NCBI RefSeq assembly: GCF_910591885.1
Contig: NC_063276.1
Span: 1,364,001-1,428,000, forward strand
Length of the DNA: 64,000 nucleotides
Direction of reading: 5' to 3'
Source of the DNA: Bombus terrestris
Taxonomy: Eukaryota; Arthropoda; Insecta; Hymenoptera; Apidae
Positions within the stretch are counted from its first letter, which is position 1. Each line of letters opens with the position of its first letter. A program made the translations under genes and the position numbers. Below are positions 1 to 12,252 of this stretch, piece after piece. Under the pieces are notes generated by a model. It made no database searches. It saw only the letters and a list, made by a program, of their open reading frames with translations, and was not told the DNA's origin.

Positions 1-3000
1 GATACAAAGGTTTCTATAAGCGTTCGAACACTTTCATGGGCCACTGTATGTTGAGAAGTAAATAACGTCCGTATATTTGTCTCTCGTGTTGGTCAGAGGA
101 AACCGCGTAACGTTAAAGTTAAGTTTAAGGGTAAACTATTGGTTAGGGTGAAGATAGAAGTATAAGCGAAGGTAAAGGCAAAGGTAAAGATAAGAGTAAA
201 TGTAAAGGTCATTCTTGGCTCTCTCGTGACGTTGCGACAATGATACCGTGAAGAACCTAACGCAAAGATTGATTACCACGGAACAAAAGACCAATGATTC
301 GAATCCGTTTCGTATTGGTTTCCACGTGTTTTTCTATCTTTCCCCCATCCTTTTTCCTACTTTTTTCTTTTTTAATCCTTTGTGCACATACACGGATGCA
401 CGCGTGCACGCAGATACACGTACTTACATACGCCTACCTCTCGATCTCATCCGATCGCGTTCCGTCCCCATTCAACTTCAGTGCGCAGCTGTAGATTGCA
501 ACGTTACTTACCGTACAGTGAACGTAGCTATTTTTATTTCACCTTCGTTGAAAAAAAATCATCCCCGTATGTAGCTACTCAGTCGAAATAATGTATCATA
601 CTTGAACTTAAACGCAGCCACAACGATTCATTTGGAATCTTCTCTTTTTCTTTTTTTTTTTCGTCTTTTGAGCTTAGAATCGTTTTCGTAATTAAACATC
701 ATATACCAAGACGAGAAATATCATATACCAAGTACAGAATAAAATAATTGAAGCGGCGTAATGCTCGTCAAACAGAGTACAATGCTCTGGATGAAAGAAT
801 TTTGAACGAAAGTACAAATTAGTATGCAACGGTTGCTCGTAAGAAAATGATCTCATCGAATATCGGATTGTGTCTCAAATAAAAGTTTGTTGGTCGCGGA
901 TCATTGATTTTGAGAGAAAATATGGAATACAAAGACGGCTTGTTTCCAACGATTACACGAGTGACCGACCCGTGAAGAAGAGCCGGGGCTTAGCGTAGAA
1001 TCTATACGACATCACCTGAAGCAACGATGCTACTCCCTTGTCTTCCCCGAATACCCGCCAATCTATCCTTCCTCTCCCTTTCTATCGGTCACTTTATCGA
1101 GTCGGGAAATCATCGCTCCGTTTACTCTACGTCAACCAACGAGCTGACCTCGACGGTCACCCACGGTTCTATTCGTTAACGCGGATCATTTGCCGATCAG
1201 TTTCAAATTCTTCGTCAATTTAACTCTGCCCTGTCCAAAAGAAAGTTTTAAACGAGCTACCGTGTATGTTCAAATTTATCGATTCATCGCGACTAAATGG
1301 TAAATTGTACTTACGGTAAGCTTAGCTTTGCGTAGAAGCTTAAAAATCTTCGCTCGATCTGTTTACTTATTCGCTAGACAACGGATGTTCACGCATTTAT
1401 GAAAGATTTGTGAAAGATTAAGAGACGTGTGTAATATGCAGAATTATACGAAACATTCGAAGTAAAGTGATCGATATAATATTCAAAGGATGGAAAGAAT
1501 GCAGTGTAAGGCTCTAACTCGCCATTCTTGCGAAGATAATCAAAACGGCGGAGTTGGTAATTCGTCACGATCTTAAGAGATCAGAAACAAACTTTTGTTT
1601 AAAAAAAATTGTCCCCTGAAACTTTTCATTCGCGAGAGATTACCTCATTTAAACGTAAAGAATCGGACGGAGGCTGTTGCGGCGTCACAAAGTTAAACGA
1701 AATGAAACCATAAATTTCAAATACGAACGGACGATGATGAGAGAAACCACGAGAGCAATGAGGCGCTACTACGAGATGCGATGTCGAGAGGCGTTTTAAT
1801 CAAGCTATACGATCCGACACCGGTTTACCGCATCGTTTAAATTTACAAAGCGATATCCGTGGTCCCACTATCCACTACCGATCGACGAAAGACGATGATA
1901 CGCTCGTTAATGTACATTACGCGATTATTTGGCTATTTATCGAGTTCGTAACGTTTTTGACCGTCGAGAAACGTCGAATAGAATTGTTCCACATATGCCG
2001 ATGTCCTGATTAATAAATGGCCTCTTGTATTCGGTCGTTTGTGTTATTAACATTTTGCTGACCGCTACCGGTTCGACAGCATACGCACGTCCGACCGGCA
2101 GCTCAGACTCTGTTTCCGTTTAGATTCTCCAATACCGTCTTTCTCGTTCATCGCGAACGGTAAGTTTCTCAAATTGGTATAAAACTGTGGGAACTTACAA
2201 AGCAACGCAACTGAGCAATGTGCCTTAGTACTACATAACAAATTACTATTCAAATAATGAGAAAGATTGTCGACGACAGAAAGCCGATTAATCGGCTATC
2301 GGTCGATAAAATGTCAAGTTACCTACAAAGATCCTCGGGTTTTTCATCAAAAATTATTCTGTCTTTTACCACTCTTCTTATATTCTTCTACCTCGTACCA
2401 ACTTTCTAGAAACTATTCTTATTTCGTTTCGACGTTCTCTCTCTCTCGTTCTGAAAAATTGAAAAACGTATTTTAAACAGGCAAACGTATATCTATGGGT
2501 TTTAAAATATACAAGGGAGGCGAGGTGTCAAGCAATAATATGCGTAAAAGTTACGGCAAGAAAGGAATTGCGTTGCTTTATTTCTCATCTAGTATTCATA
2601 AAACATCCGTTTACTAAGACACAATCAAGGTAATAGACGATAAAACGTACACGACGCCCTTTTGATGAAAGAAGCGACGATATTTGAAATTCAAACGCAG
2701 AGTCCTGTAAATTACTTTACGTCGATACCGTAGTTGACAACGATAAGAGTCGGTATGAGCGGATTCGTACGAATTTTAAAATATGTAGAATAGACGAACA
2801 GCTGTCTGTCGATCTGAATTGCCGCAAAATATCATTTCATTCTTGACACGTAGACATAGGCCGGCCTACCCAATACCGATGACGTTGTCAATCAAATAAC
2901 TGACCATTCTTCGTGCATTTGTCGTGGACTTTATTTACGAATTAATAATCTCGGTCTTTTACGTGTATTGTCCATATATATGTATACGGGAATGTGTATG

Positions 3001-3223
3001 CCGCGCGATAAGATAAACTGAGTAAAATTCCATTACTTAAACCATAGCTTCGTGGGAGAAATATCCTGGTATACGAGCCAGGACAACGAACGATAAAAGT
3101 GCCTTGCCGAGAATATCCCATGCTTCGATGAGAAAAAGTTGAATTAAAAGTATGCGTAATTTATAAAATAAAACAAAGAACTCGGGGTAACAGATTAATA
3201 ACGACGATCTAATCCTTTACAGA
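1..3223. other. Non-coding region upstream of tachykinin
   Basis: No open frame here resembles a known protein; the short frames are low-complexity or chance. A CDS-proximal splice acceptor ends at 3222, just before the tachykinin ATG, so at least one non-coding 5' exon should lie in this stretch. Candidate donors are a strong GTAAGT at about 2160 and a weaker one at about 2629. A TATAAAA lies at 2178-2184. Which of these is used cannot be decided from the sequence. Confidence 0.5.
2178..2184 (+). promoter_or_regulatory. Candidate TATA box upstream of tachykinin
   Basis: TATAAAA on the plus strand about 1 kb before the tachykinin ATG. The downstream initiator and a matching donor are not clear-cut, and a strong donor at about 2160 lies just upstream of it, so the true start could be elsewhere. 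Confidence 0.25.
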
Positions 3224-5119
3224 ATGATCATCCCTTCGACGTTTTTGTTAATGGTATCCGTCACATTCGCGATCGCCGAAGAGTCCATGTCAGAAAATGT
3301 TCTCTCCGACAAACGTGCCGTTATGGGATTTCAAGGAATGCGCGGGAAAAAGAATTTTGACTCTTTGGATTCGGAGGACTTTGGAATTTTGAAACGTGCG
3401 ATCATGGGCTTCCAGGTAAAGCATCTAAAATCATTTATGAAATAGTTGTTATTTGTATAATATTATATTATTCCTTTTGCATTATTATGTTATTCATTCG
3501 AGAATTATTATTTTATAACATTATTATTTATACAATATTATTATTTGACCACTCGGTAGAAATCTTATATAGTTGCTGTAATTACCTATTCGTTTAGCGT
3601 GCACATCTTTCAGCAATTTATTGACATTATGCATAATGCGTGGTTGCGCGTGTACAGGGAATGCGTGGAAAGAAAAACTCGATAATCGCTGACGTTGAAA
3701 ATCAACTTTTCCCCGAGGAGACTAATAAGCGTGCGCCGATGGGTTTTCAAGGCATGAGAGGCAAGAAAGCTTCGTTAGATGACGAATACTACAAACGTGC
3801 ACCGATGGGATTTCAAGGAATGAGAGGCAAGAAATCTCTCGAGGAGGTAAGCAAACAGTGAACCTGGAATTTCGAAGATCATTTGAAGAGTGTGACGCGA
3901 GGCAAAGAAATATTACTTTTTACTCGTTTGCATCGATTTATTTCTCCTTCCTTCTTTTTCCCCTTTTTACGCCTGTAACGTCTTTCAATAGTCCTTAACA
4001 AATGGAAAAGAAACAAATTCAACGCGCTCTTTAAACTACGCTCTTGGGAAACGATAGAATTTACAACGATGAAACTTAAGAATTTACGCCACCATTGCAT
4101 ACGCTGCATAGTTACTTCGGTAAATGGTAAAAGCTCCGTTTCTATTGTAAACCAAGAGCCTACCTTGCGAAAGAAATAAAAGCGTTGAAAGAAGTAATAG
4201 AATAAGAATAATCTTTGTTTCCTTGTCCGAATATTATGATTATACCTATATACGTTTTCTATACGCGCAGATCTTAGATGAAATTAAAAAGACTACCACG
4301 AGATTCCAAGATCCAAGAAGCAAAGACATGTACGTGATCGATTATCCAGAAGATTATGAAAAGAGAATATTATCGATGGAAGGATATCCAAATATTTTCG
4401 ATAAGGAAGGCGAATTCTTGTGGGAGAAGAGAGCTCCAATGGGATTCCACGGGATGAGGGGCAAAAAATTAATTCTTGATCCGTGGCAAGATCTTGATAA
4501 ACAAGACGTTATGGAGTTTCAGGTGAGTAAAGTATGTAAAGTATTTCCCAATGCTTTGTGTGCAATATAAACGAAAGAAATTGCGCTGTATATGAGCATT
4601 GTGCACATTATGTATTCGTATTAAATAGTGCGAATGTTAAAAGATCTAGTGAAACTTTTCAGGGGCTGCAACGTAGGAAGGATACGTTCGATGATTATTT
4701 AGATTATTCGATGAATCCGTCAGATTACGAGAAAAGGGCTGCGGATTTTCAAGATATAGAAAGCGGTAGCGATTCGTTTAAAAGAGCTCGCATGGGTTTT
4801 CATGGGATGAGAGGTAAAAGAAACGTTGAGGAGATTTACGGATCTAATTCGAGCCCTACGCAAACGACGATCGGTTATCAAGGTATTTATATAAATTATA
4901 TAACGTTGAAGAAGATTACGATCGAATAAAATACGGATTGTGGTACTTCAAACAGGCGTAAACAACCGGGGAAACAATCTCGCTGTGTACGAAATTGAAA
5001 AGCGATCACCCTTCAGATATCTTGGAGTCAGAGGAAAGAAGAATCCACGATGGGAATTCCGAGGAAAATTCGTAGGGGTGAGGGGCAAAAAAGCGTCGTC
5101 TTTGCAATCTGTCTATTAA
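3224..5119 (+). CDS. Tk: Tachykinin-related peptide precursor
   Basis: Preprotachykinin, a secreted neuropeptide precursor whose peptides act on tachykinin GPCRs. The CDS joins 3224-3415, 3658-3846, 4271-4522, 4663-4882 and 4956-5119 (338 aa); all splice sites are GT-AG and the phases agree. A signal peptide (MIIPSTFLLMVSVTFAIAEE) is followed by peptides flanked by KR and GKK/GKR: AVMGFQGMR, AIMGFQGMR, two APMGFQGMR, APMGFHGMR, ARMGFHGMR, SPFRYLGVR and NPRWEFRGKFVGVR, all with a Gly for amidation. Two further copies are degenerate: one reads MEFQGLQRRK and one IGYQGVNNRG, and neither has an amidation signal. Three introns cut inside a peptide repeat between FQ/YQ and the next Gly. The start is supported by the signal peptide and by an acceptor (TTTACAG) two bases before the ATG. 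The gene is convergent with the kinin gene. Confidence 0.96.
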
Positions 5120-5218
5120 TGTATTTCAGTAAAGAAACATCGAAAGGAGTATGAATGAAGATTCGTGAATGTTATTAGGTAACTCGATGAACTTATTACA
5201 ATTGTAGGTAATATTGTG

Positions 5219-5224
5219 AATAAA
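5219..5224 (+). terminator. Polyadenylation signal of tachykinin
   Basis: AATAAA 100 bases after the stop codon, a usual distance for a 3' end. Confidence 0.6.
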
Positions 5225-7321
5225 GTTTTACTTTTTATCGACGTTTCTTATTTTAGGTAATTAGCAGTAATAGCACTGGTTTTGTTGATGACAACAATGG
5301 CAACACAACAACAATAATCACTGTGTAATGCTAGTCTTTTTGTTTAAACGTGTATTAGACTGTATCGCTTGATAGGTATACCTAAGGATAGGGGAAGACA
5401 ACGCGGTACTATCAGCGGTATTATCAGCAGACTGTCCTCGTTATTGTCATTGCGTTCCATGCGTACATCGTGAAAGAATACGTTGTCTTCTCCCCTCAAG
5501 ATTTTAGTTTCAACGACATATCCGTACACCGCCAATGTACATATATACGTAAACCTCGAGCGTATTACAGAGCGCGTTCCTATTTCTTATATTTTGAAAA
5601 GGACTTAAAAGACGTCACTCTCCCTCTTTCTCTTTAGTTGCTAATTTATTCTTACCGTTACCTTTTTAATTTTGATACAAAAAGATAATTTATTTTTTAC
5701 ATTCTCGAGACTGTTATGTCGACTTAGGAAAAACTTAAAACGGACATAAATAATATAGAAGTAGATAGAAGATTCTATTTTTCTTGGAAAAAGAAATCAT
5801 CGATATATATGTATACAGATATTTTACGCTTCAACCACCAAATAAAATTAAATATACTTTAAGTTCATTCCTTTCTCGGAATACAATGTGATTGTTATGA
5901 CTATACAACACAATATTTTTATACTATCGATGCCTCACCTCCTTTCATGTTTTATCACATGAACGATATTTGTTAAACACAGCTTGTTTGCAAATAAGTT
6001 TTAGAATACGTAATCGTTTAGTATTCTACCCAATGATGAAGACCTATCTATGTTGTGATTTGTAAGTGTGAAACAAGTCTCTGGCAATTTAAAAAAGAGA
6101 ATAAATATCTATATAAGTTATTTGATTTACTTGTTTAATTTGAACTACACGATATAATAGTTGCTACATCAATTACTGGAAGAACGATGAAAATAATGCA
6201 CCTATATATACATATATTGTTTATTATTTCACAGAAGGAAAGTCTATATCTATGTGTCTACATCTAAGGACAAATACATATAAATAAAAACACTACATTA
6301 TATTAATTCAACAAGTGCTGATATTGGCACAAACTTATAATTGACAGGAAAATATTCTATTTTAACAAATATGTCTATTTTTCTGTGTCGGAAGTTTTAT
6401 ATGTTTAAAAACTTTATTATCAAAACACCTTTTTATATGGAACCAAAAGTAACAACTTTCTTTTCGTAAAGATTAATGACTTTCATACAATGATAATAAA
6501 ATACATCGAAGAATTAACTTTAAGCCGGTAACGCGTTAGAGGTTAGGCGATTGCAATAGACAATTCTACGATATTTACTAATGTACAAATACAAATATCA
6601 CGAATTATCCAAATTCGCGTTTATTTTTATCTGTAACAAAAACGAAATAAAATTCTATTCGATTTAAAATTAACCTAAACTATCACAGAATCACAACCAA
6701 ATGAAGCTGTCGCTGTATTTTCTTAAGGTTGGCTAACCTGTATTGTTATCGTGTGCAATGGTACGGTCGTACCGTCATACGGTATGCAATGTACGAAGTG
6801 ATCAATTTCTAACCTATACATGCGGATCTGTCACTCTTGAAGCATAAATTCCAATTGTTGGTAAGTAATGTCCACGATAAAACCAATTAAAATTTTAACG
6901 AAAATATTTAATAAGTTACTAATATAAATATGCATATATGCATAATATACATATGCATCAGTCTTGAAATAAATGTAGAATAAATGTCAAAATAATACGT
7001 GTGCTATATAAAATAAACATAGAATAAACATAACATAGAATCCGCAAGGGAATTCTGATTAAACAGATATTTATTCATAATGCTATATAACACATATGTG
7101 TACATATATCACTTGACGTATTTCGCATCCAAAATTCGAATGTTACAGATATTAAAGAACTTATTTATTCCCAATCTCCTGCACAATTTGATCAGATAAA
7201 TGTGTTCCAAACAGAAGATACGACTGTACAAAGTAGAATAGAATTCAACGCGCCAAACTGCTTTACAAATTTTATGACGTTCTATGAATTTATCTAATCG
7301 GATAGAATAATCAGTGTGCGA
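5225..7321. other. Intergenic region between convergent Tk and kinin genes
   Basis: About 2.1 kb of AT-rich DNA with no supported exon. It should contain the 3' UTR of the kinin gene on the minus strand. I see no repeat or RNA gene that I can support. Confidence 0.5.
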
Positions 7322-8380
7322 TTAATTATGTTTTCTGAAAGGAGAAAAGTTTCTCTCGGCTTTTATAGAATCGACCGGTACCGTGAAATATTCATTTCCA
7401 AAACGAAAGGTATATGTTTTTAAACTTCTTTTCCCATGCCATGGACCCCACGCTCTGGGTTTCTTATATTGTTCGTTTTGCTCCGTTTTCTTCTCAATTT
7501 CACTGCAACTAATGAGATTATATTATCAAAATAAATGAAGAATGAAAACTGTTGAAGACAATTTATCATTGACATTTTAAAAAAATTTTAATTACGAACC
7601 AATGTTTTTTGGTGCAGGTGTTACATATAGAAGATAACCAATTCTTCATTTCGATCGAGAGTTTTTCGTCGCCAAGTTTTCTTCCTGCAATGAGTTCATC
7701 TTTGAAACAAAGGAAATTAATTACAGTCTGTGATTTTCTAATTTTATTAATTTAGGATTCTATTCTGTAATTCGAGCTTGTTTGCGAATGCAACGATAGC
7801 TAGATAGCGTACAACATGATCCAATTACGATTTTGATTCGCGTAGTGTGATGTATTCAAAACTAATGCAAACAGTATCGAGTCATTTTGGATTTCTGAAA
7901 GCGAACGTTTTGAACGTGCATCTTATTTTATAACTTACCTTCTGCCATCAGGTGGAGGTTATGAGGATCTCTCGTTAATGCTAAAATTGAATCTCGATTG
8001 TTCACTTTCCCTGCTCTTTTTCCACCCCAACTATTAAAAGGCGTCCACTCGACACTTTCTGTTATTCTTTTAACATTGCTAAATTCATTCGTAGGTGTGT
8101 CTCGATCGTACCAATCGTGTGTAAGTTTCGTTCGTTTCCCTTGTGAGTCGACTTTCGATCGAGAATACTCTTTTGCTCGTTTACCACTCCAAGGGTCGAA
8201 CGATGTCTTTTTCCACACTTTCCATATATCGTTTCCAGGTCTGTCGGTATAATTATCGGTCAGTACATCATTGCTTTCGTTTTCCAGGTCCATTATGTCC
8301 GGTAGGACTATATCGTCGATTTCTGAATTTGCGAGAATCGCGCGTATCAAAAGAGAAACTATAGGGAACACCAACCACAT
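7322..8380 (-). CDS. Lk: Leucokinin-type kinin precursor (exon join incomplete)
   Basis: Precursor of insect kinins, diuretic and myotropic peptides with the C-terminal FxxWG-amide motif. The first coding exon runs 8380 to 7939. It starts with a signal peptide (MWLVFPIVSLLIRAILANS) and encodes TSFDPWS-GKR (FDPWS at residues 61-65) and WTPFNSWG-GKR (115-119); the latter is a canonical kinin. It ends at a strong GTAAGT donor in phase 1. A 3' exon from about 7502 to the stop at 7322 encodes RAWGPWH-GKR and a tail ending FRKHN. That exon needs a phase-2 entry, so a small middle exon is expected, probably within 7580-7700, where an open in-phase frame follows the acceptors at about 7699 and 7687; its exact donor is not clear. 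An acceptor (TTTTAG) lies two bases before the ATG, so a 5' UTR exon exists. Identification rests on FNSWG-amide, the signal peptide and the dibasic sites. Confidence 0.8.
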
Positions 8381-10358
8381 GCCTAAAACAAATTAATTTA
8401 GTCGAAATAACAGACGATAGATACAAATGAACGTTTTAGAATATAATTTTCTTTATTTCTTCGACATTCCCTTCGCTCCTGGTACAAAATATAAAAAATA
8501 CATATTTTCAACCTTTTTTGGGAAACAACTAAGCAATTAACAGAAATTGACATTTAAGATATGAGATTTATAGTATTACATTTGCGCGAATCTTTTTTCA
8601 GCTACACTGTTGAAAGGTTAAACAACTATCCGATTAATTAATAAACCCAAAATAGAATAAAAACGGATAACAGAAAGCTCGATTAAGTACGTATGTAGTA
8701 CGAGATGTAGCGCATACACGTACACGCTTAAATGTGCTTCGTATTTAGCATTCTTCGCTATATCACATAATATAATTGCGAAGAGTACGAAAAGAGATGA
8801 ATGTCGGATATGGGAAACATACGTGAGCATTGTCATTTGCTTTTATACGCAAACAAATATTGAGAGGGAACAGAATAATAATGCTTAATTTTCATCAAAT
8901 ATAATGCACTAAATTTTATACGATAAAATTGCAAACTGCCGGAATCGCGTTTCATTTCTAACTTTGTTAACTGACAATGCATACACATTACGATTTCATA
9001 GTAGGATCAAATCGTTTCTGAGAAAAACCATGAAAAGAGGCTAAACCTTCCATTTGTTGGATCTAAATATGCATGTGTAATGTAAAAGTAAATACTATAT
9101 TAACTGCATGAAATCTTTATGAAGAAGTATAATTCTTATATACAGAAGCACGTTGCCTCCCTCAATTCCCTCTAAAAATAATCTACTAATTGTACGTTCC
9201 TATTAAAGTCGCATTACTTTCATCCTTGCGAAATAGTCGGATTTACATTATACGCGCATTTCATATACTTTCTTAAATATGTGCAAACACAGCAGATAAA
9301 TTTAACGTGGAATATCTGATTTGATAATTTCTCCTTTATATTTTCATCATTTCTTTCGTGTTATCTTCGGTCATCGAGCAAAATTAAAATAAATCCGATA
9401 TTTTGAAAGTAATTTTTAGAGTATCTTTATATTTATTATCAGAGCCCTGTATGAACTATGAAAGAACGTTTAATTTAATAGAATACGGAAAAGTACGTAT
9501 ACATATTCATATATTTCTCTTATTATATATTATATATCTATTTTTTATTATATTTTATTATATTTATTATGTTTTGTGTTATATATAGTTGAAGGATGTG
9601 TTGCATCAAGTGGAAGCAACAGTGCATTTTCGTTAAAACTTGTTAAAACAATTAACAAGCACTTTCAAACCTGTCATCGGCTTATTCTTTTTCACAAACC
9701 ATTTACGTCCTGCGATATCATATTTGAAAGAAACCTTTTTCTATCGAAATATTCATTTTTAGATCTTTTCGGTTTTCCCTCCTTTTTTTTAACAAACCTT
9801 CGTTACATTAAATGTCAGAAATAGAGAAACTATGTTTTCGACTTAATTTAATTTTCCTATGTCCTGCCATTCGAAGCAAAATACGTGTCAGATCAGATTT
9901 TCAGAAAATATTCGTATCTGTCAGACCGTATCTATCAATTTAGAATAATTTTAGATGAGAAAAGTACATGTCAAAGGATCTAGACATTCTCTCTTCTTAC
10001 GCGTACTAAACGCACTTCCCTATAATACACAATATGCAACAAATTAAATATATCGACGAATCAACGTTAATTTCTGTAACCCCTCCGTTACCGTCTTCGA
10101 TGATCTAACAAATGAAAGCTTCAAAAAAAGACAAAATGTTTCATCGGCTAATACGTTAAATAAAACCAGTCTTCTCTTACTTAAATAAAAATATTTTTAC
10201 ATCACTATAGTTTAGATAAACTCGTTATATCTTCTTCTTGATAATTTTAATTCACTCTTAGAGTTTTATCGTTTAGTAACGAAGAGATTAATAATATTGG
10301 TGAGAAGGATCAATTAGCGAACCTTTTTAATTTATCACGTTAAGAGCTCCCGCTTACC

Positions 10359-10545
10359 TCTTACACTGGTATCGTATTTCACTGTTGAAATCTATCCGCA
10401 GTTTCTGTTTCGAAAACTAATTCTTCACTTAATGGGATGTTACGATTACGAAAAATCGTCTCACCACCGTTCCTTTTCGTCCTATGCAAATATATTGTAC
10501 AGTACGCGCGACACTTGCGAGCTCTGCTAAAATAAGATGTACAGT
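10359..10545 (-). other. Probable 5' UTR exon of the kinin gene
   Basis: On the minus strand an initiator-like TCACTG lies at 10542-10547. It is followed 187 bases later by a strong donor (GAG|GTAAGC, exon end 10359). The acceptor just before the kinin ATG at 8382 would pair with it, giving an intron of about 2 kb. This is inference from signals only. Confidence 0.4.
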
Positions 10546-10570
10546 GACTAGTAACGATACGCGCGGCTCT

Positions 10571-10577
10571 TCTTATA
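10571..10577 (-). promoter_or_regulatory. TATA box, probable kinin promoter
   Basis: TATAAGA on the minus strand inside a locally GC-rich patch, about 30 bases upstream of the TCACTG initiator-like element. The spacing fits a TATA/Inr core promoter. Confidence 0.4.
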
Positions 10578-12252
10578 CCCGCCACGTGCTTCCGCAGCGC
10601 ACTCTCCTTGCTTCGGAAGAGCAACCCCAATTTTTAACCGCCCTTTTCATCCATGCTGCTATTATTGCTCACGTTTAATACTTCTCTCTCTCCCCCTCTT
10701 TCTCTTTCTATTTCGCTACTGTACGTTGATTTCTATTTACGTTATTGCATAAATCCATCTTCTAGGAAAAAAACAAGAGAAACTAGAAACGAAAGGGGGC
10801 AGGAAAAGGAGCGGAATGATGTTGCAAATTGTTATATCGTCGATGATAACGAACGTAAAACTTTGCCTTTCTTGGCCTATTATTCTTTTGTTAGATCGAG
10901 CGACGTTGTTTAGTTCAAGTTTTAACTTGTCGTAATATATTATTTTATCGTAGAATAATTGGTTATCAGAGGTCTTCGCCAGAGTTGCCTACATTCGTCA
11001 AGTAATATCGTATTCCGCTGAAATTAGCTTTACCTTATCTTTCGTTTGTGAATTAAAACAGACGATCGCTGTTAATCATCGTTCAATAATTTATTTCTAT
11101 AATACGCGATGAAACACATTAAGATAACGAGACTACTATTGACGCTCGACCAAAGTCTATACGTTTGCGCGCCTTTGGAAAGCGCGAACAGCAGGGAAAT
11201 CCGTCGAATTTTTCTCGAATACAGGCCCGTAATTCAAGGAAACGAGGCAACGGTGTTAAACGCTTGTCTTTTGCTTTGTAAAGTACGGTGACATTTTGCG
11301 AATACAATGACAAAGTGAATATGCGAGAAGAGACGGAGGTAGCATATGTGCGTATCGGTTAAAAATGCGTTTCTTCGCACTTTGAAAGATTACGTCGTAA
11401 ATTTCAGCACAGGGTAATGCGTAACGTCAAATTTTACGGTGAACAGGCAAGAGTAAAGACAAACGGAAGCAACAGCCTGTTGATCATCATTTTAATTTCA
11501 ATCTCGCCAAGAGAATTGTTCGCCGTTTCGATCGAAGTACAGTAGAAATCGAAGAACGACCAACTATTATCAGAGTTTTTCTTTCTATAAATTTACTCGA
11601 ATCGCACGATTTTTGAAGAACAAACAAGGCCAAGGTCTGATCATTCGTTTTTAGGAATATTAAGTACAACGATTCAAGTAGATACAGATGTTGTGTACAG
11701 ACGCGAGTGAAATGATCTTTATAAAATACGTAAGCATTAGGTAAGCGTATAATTGTGATGATAAAGCAAAATAACTTGCTTAAAATTATGGTTAAACGAG
11801 TAACATGGTGCTATTAAGTCCAGTCGGTAGATTTATTCGGTCGATACGTTTCTTCGGAACGTTTAACATTCTTTGTTTGTAGGTGTATTCGCTTTAGCGT
11901 TTCCTTTGCTCGCAAACGTAAAGATTCCGGTGAAATGTTATATATACTTTCGTACAATACGTCCAATTTGATATAATTTAACATTATTCGACTGACGATC
12001 AACTACGAGCGTTCAAACAAGAAAAATTACATTTCGCCATACGAAATCTTTGAAATTCATAAGCCTGAACGATACATATGAAGACATTCGTATAGATAAA
12101 CTGAAATTTTCAATTGTAAAACAAGCGTTTCGCTTCGCTCTAATTAGAAACGATCGCTAAACACCAACCAGTTCGTTGCCAAAAAGATCTTAATTTTTTG
12201 AGAAAGTAGTAACTTCTATCGTGTTCGCGGTTAAAGAACAATTAGCATTTAA

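Larger units (their letters stand above)
8381..12252. other. Kinin 5' region and intergenic DNA
   Basis: No additional coding gene is supported. The stretch includes the probable first, non-coding exon of the kinin gene at 10359-10545 and its promoter, a large 5' intron of about 2 kb, and AT-rich sequence beyond it up to the natalisin stop codon. Confidence 0.5.

Noticed and set aside
248..574. Small frame of 108 codons near the left edge
   Set aside because: No recognisable domain, and overlapping frames of similar length exist in the other plus-strand registers.
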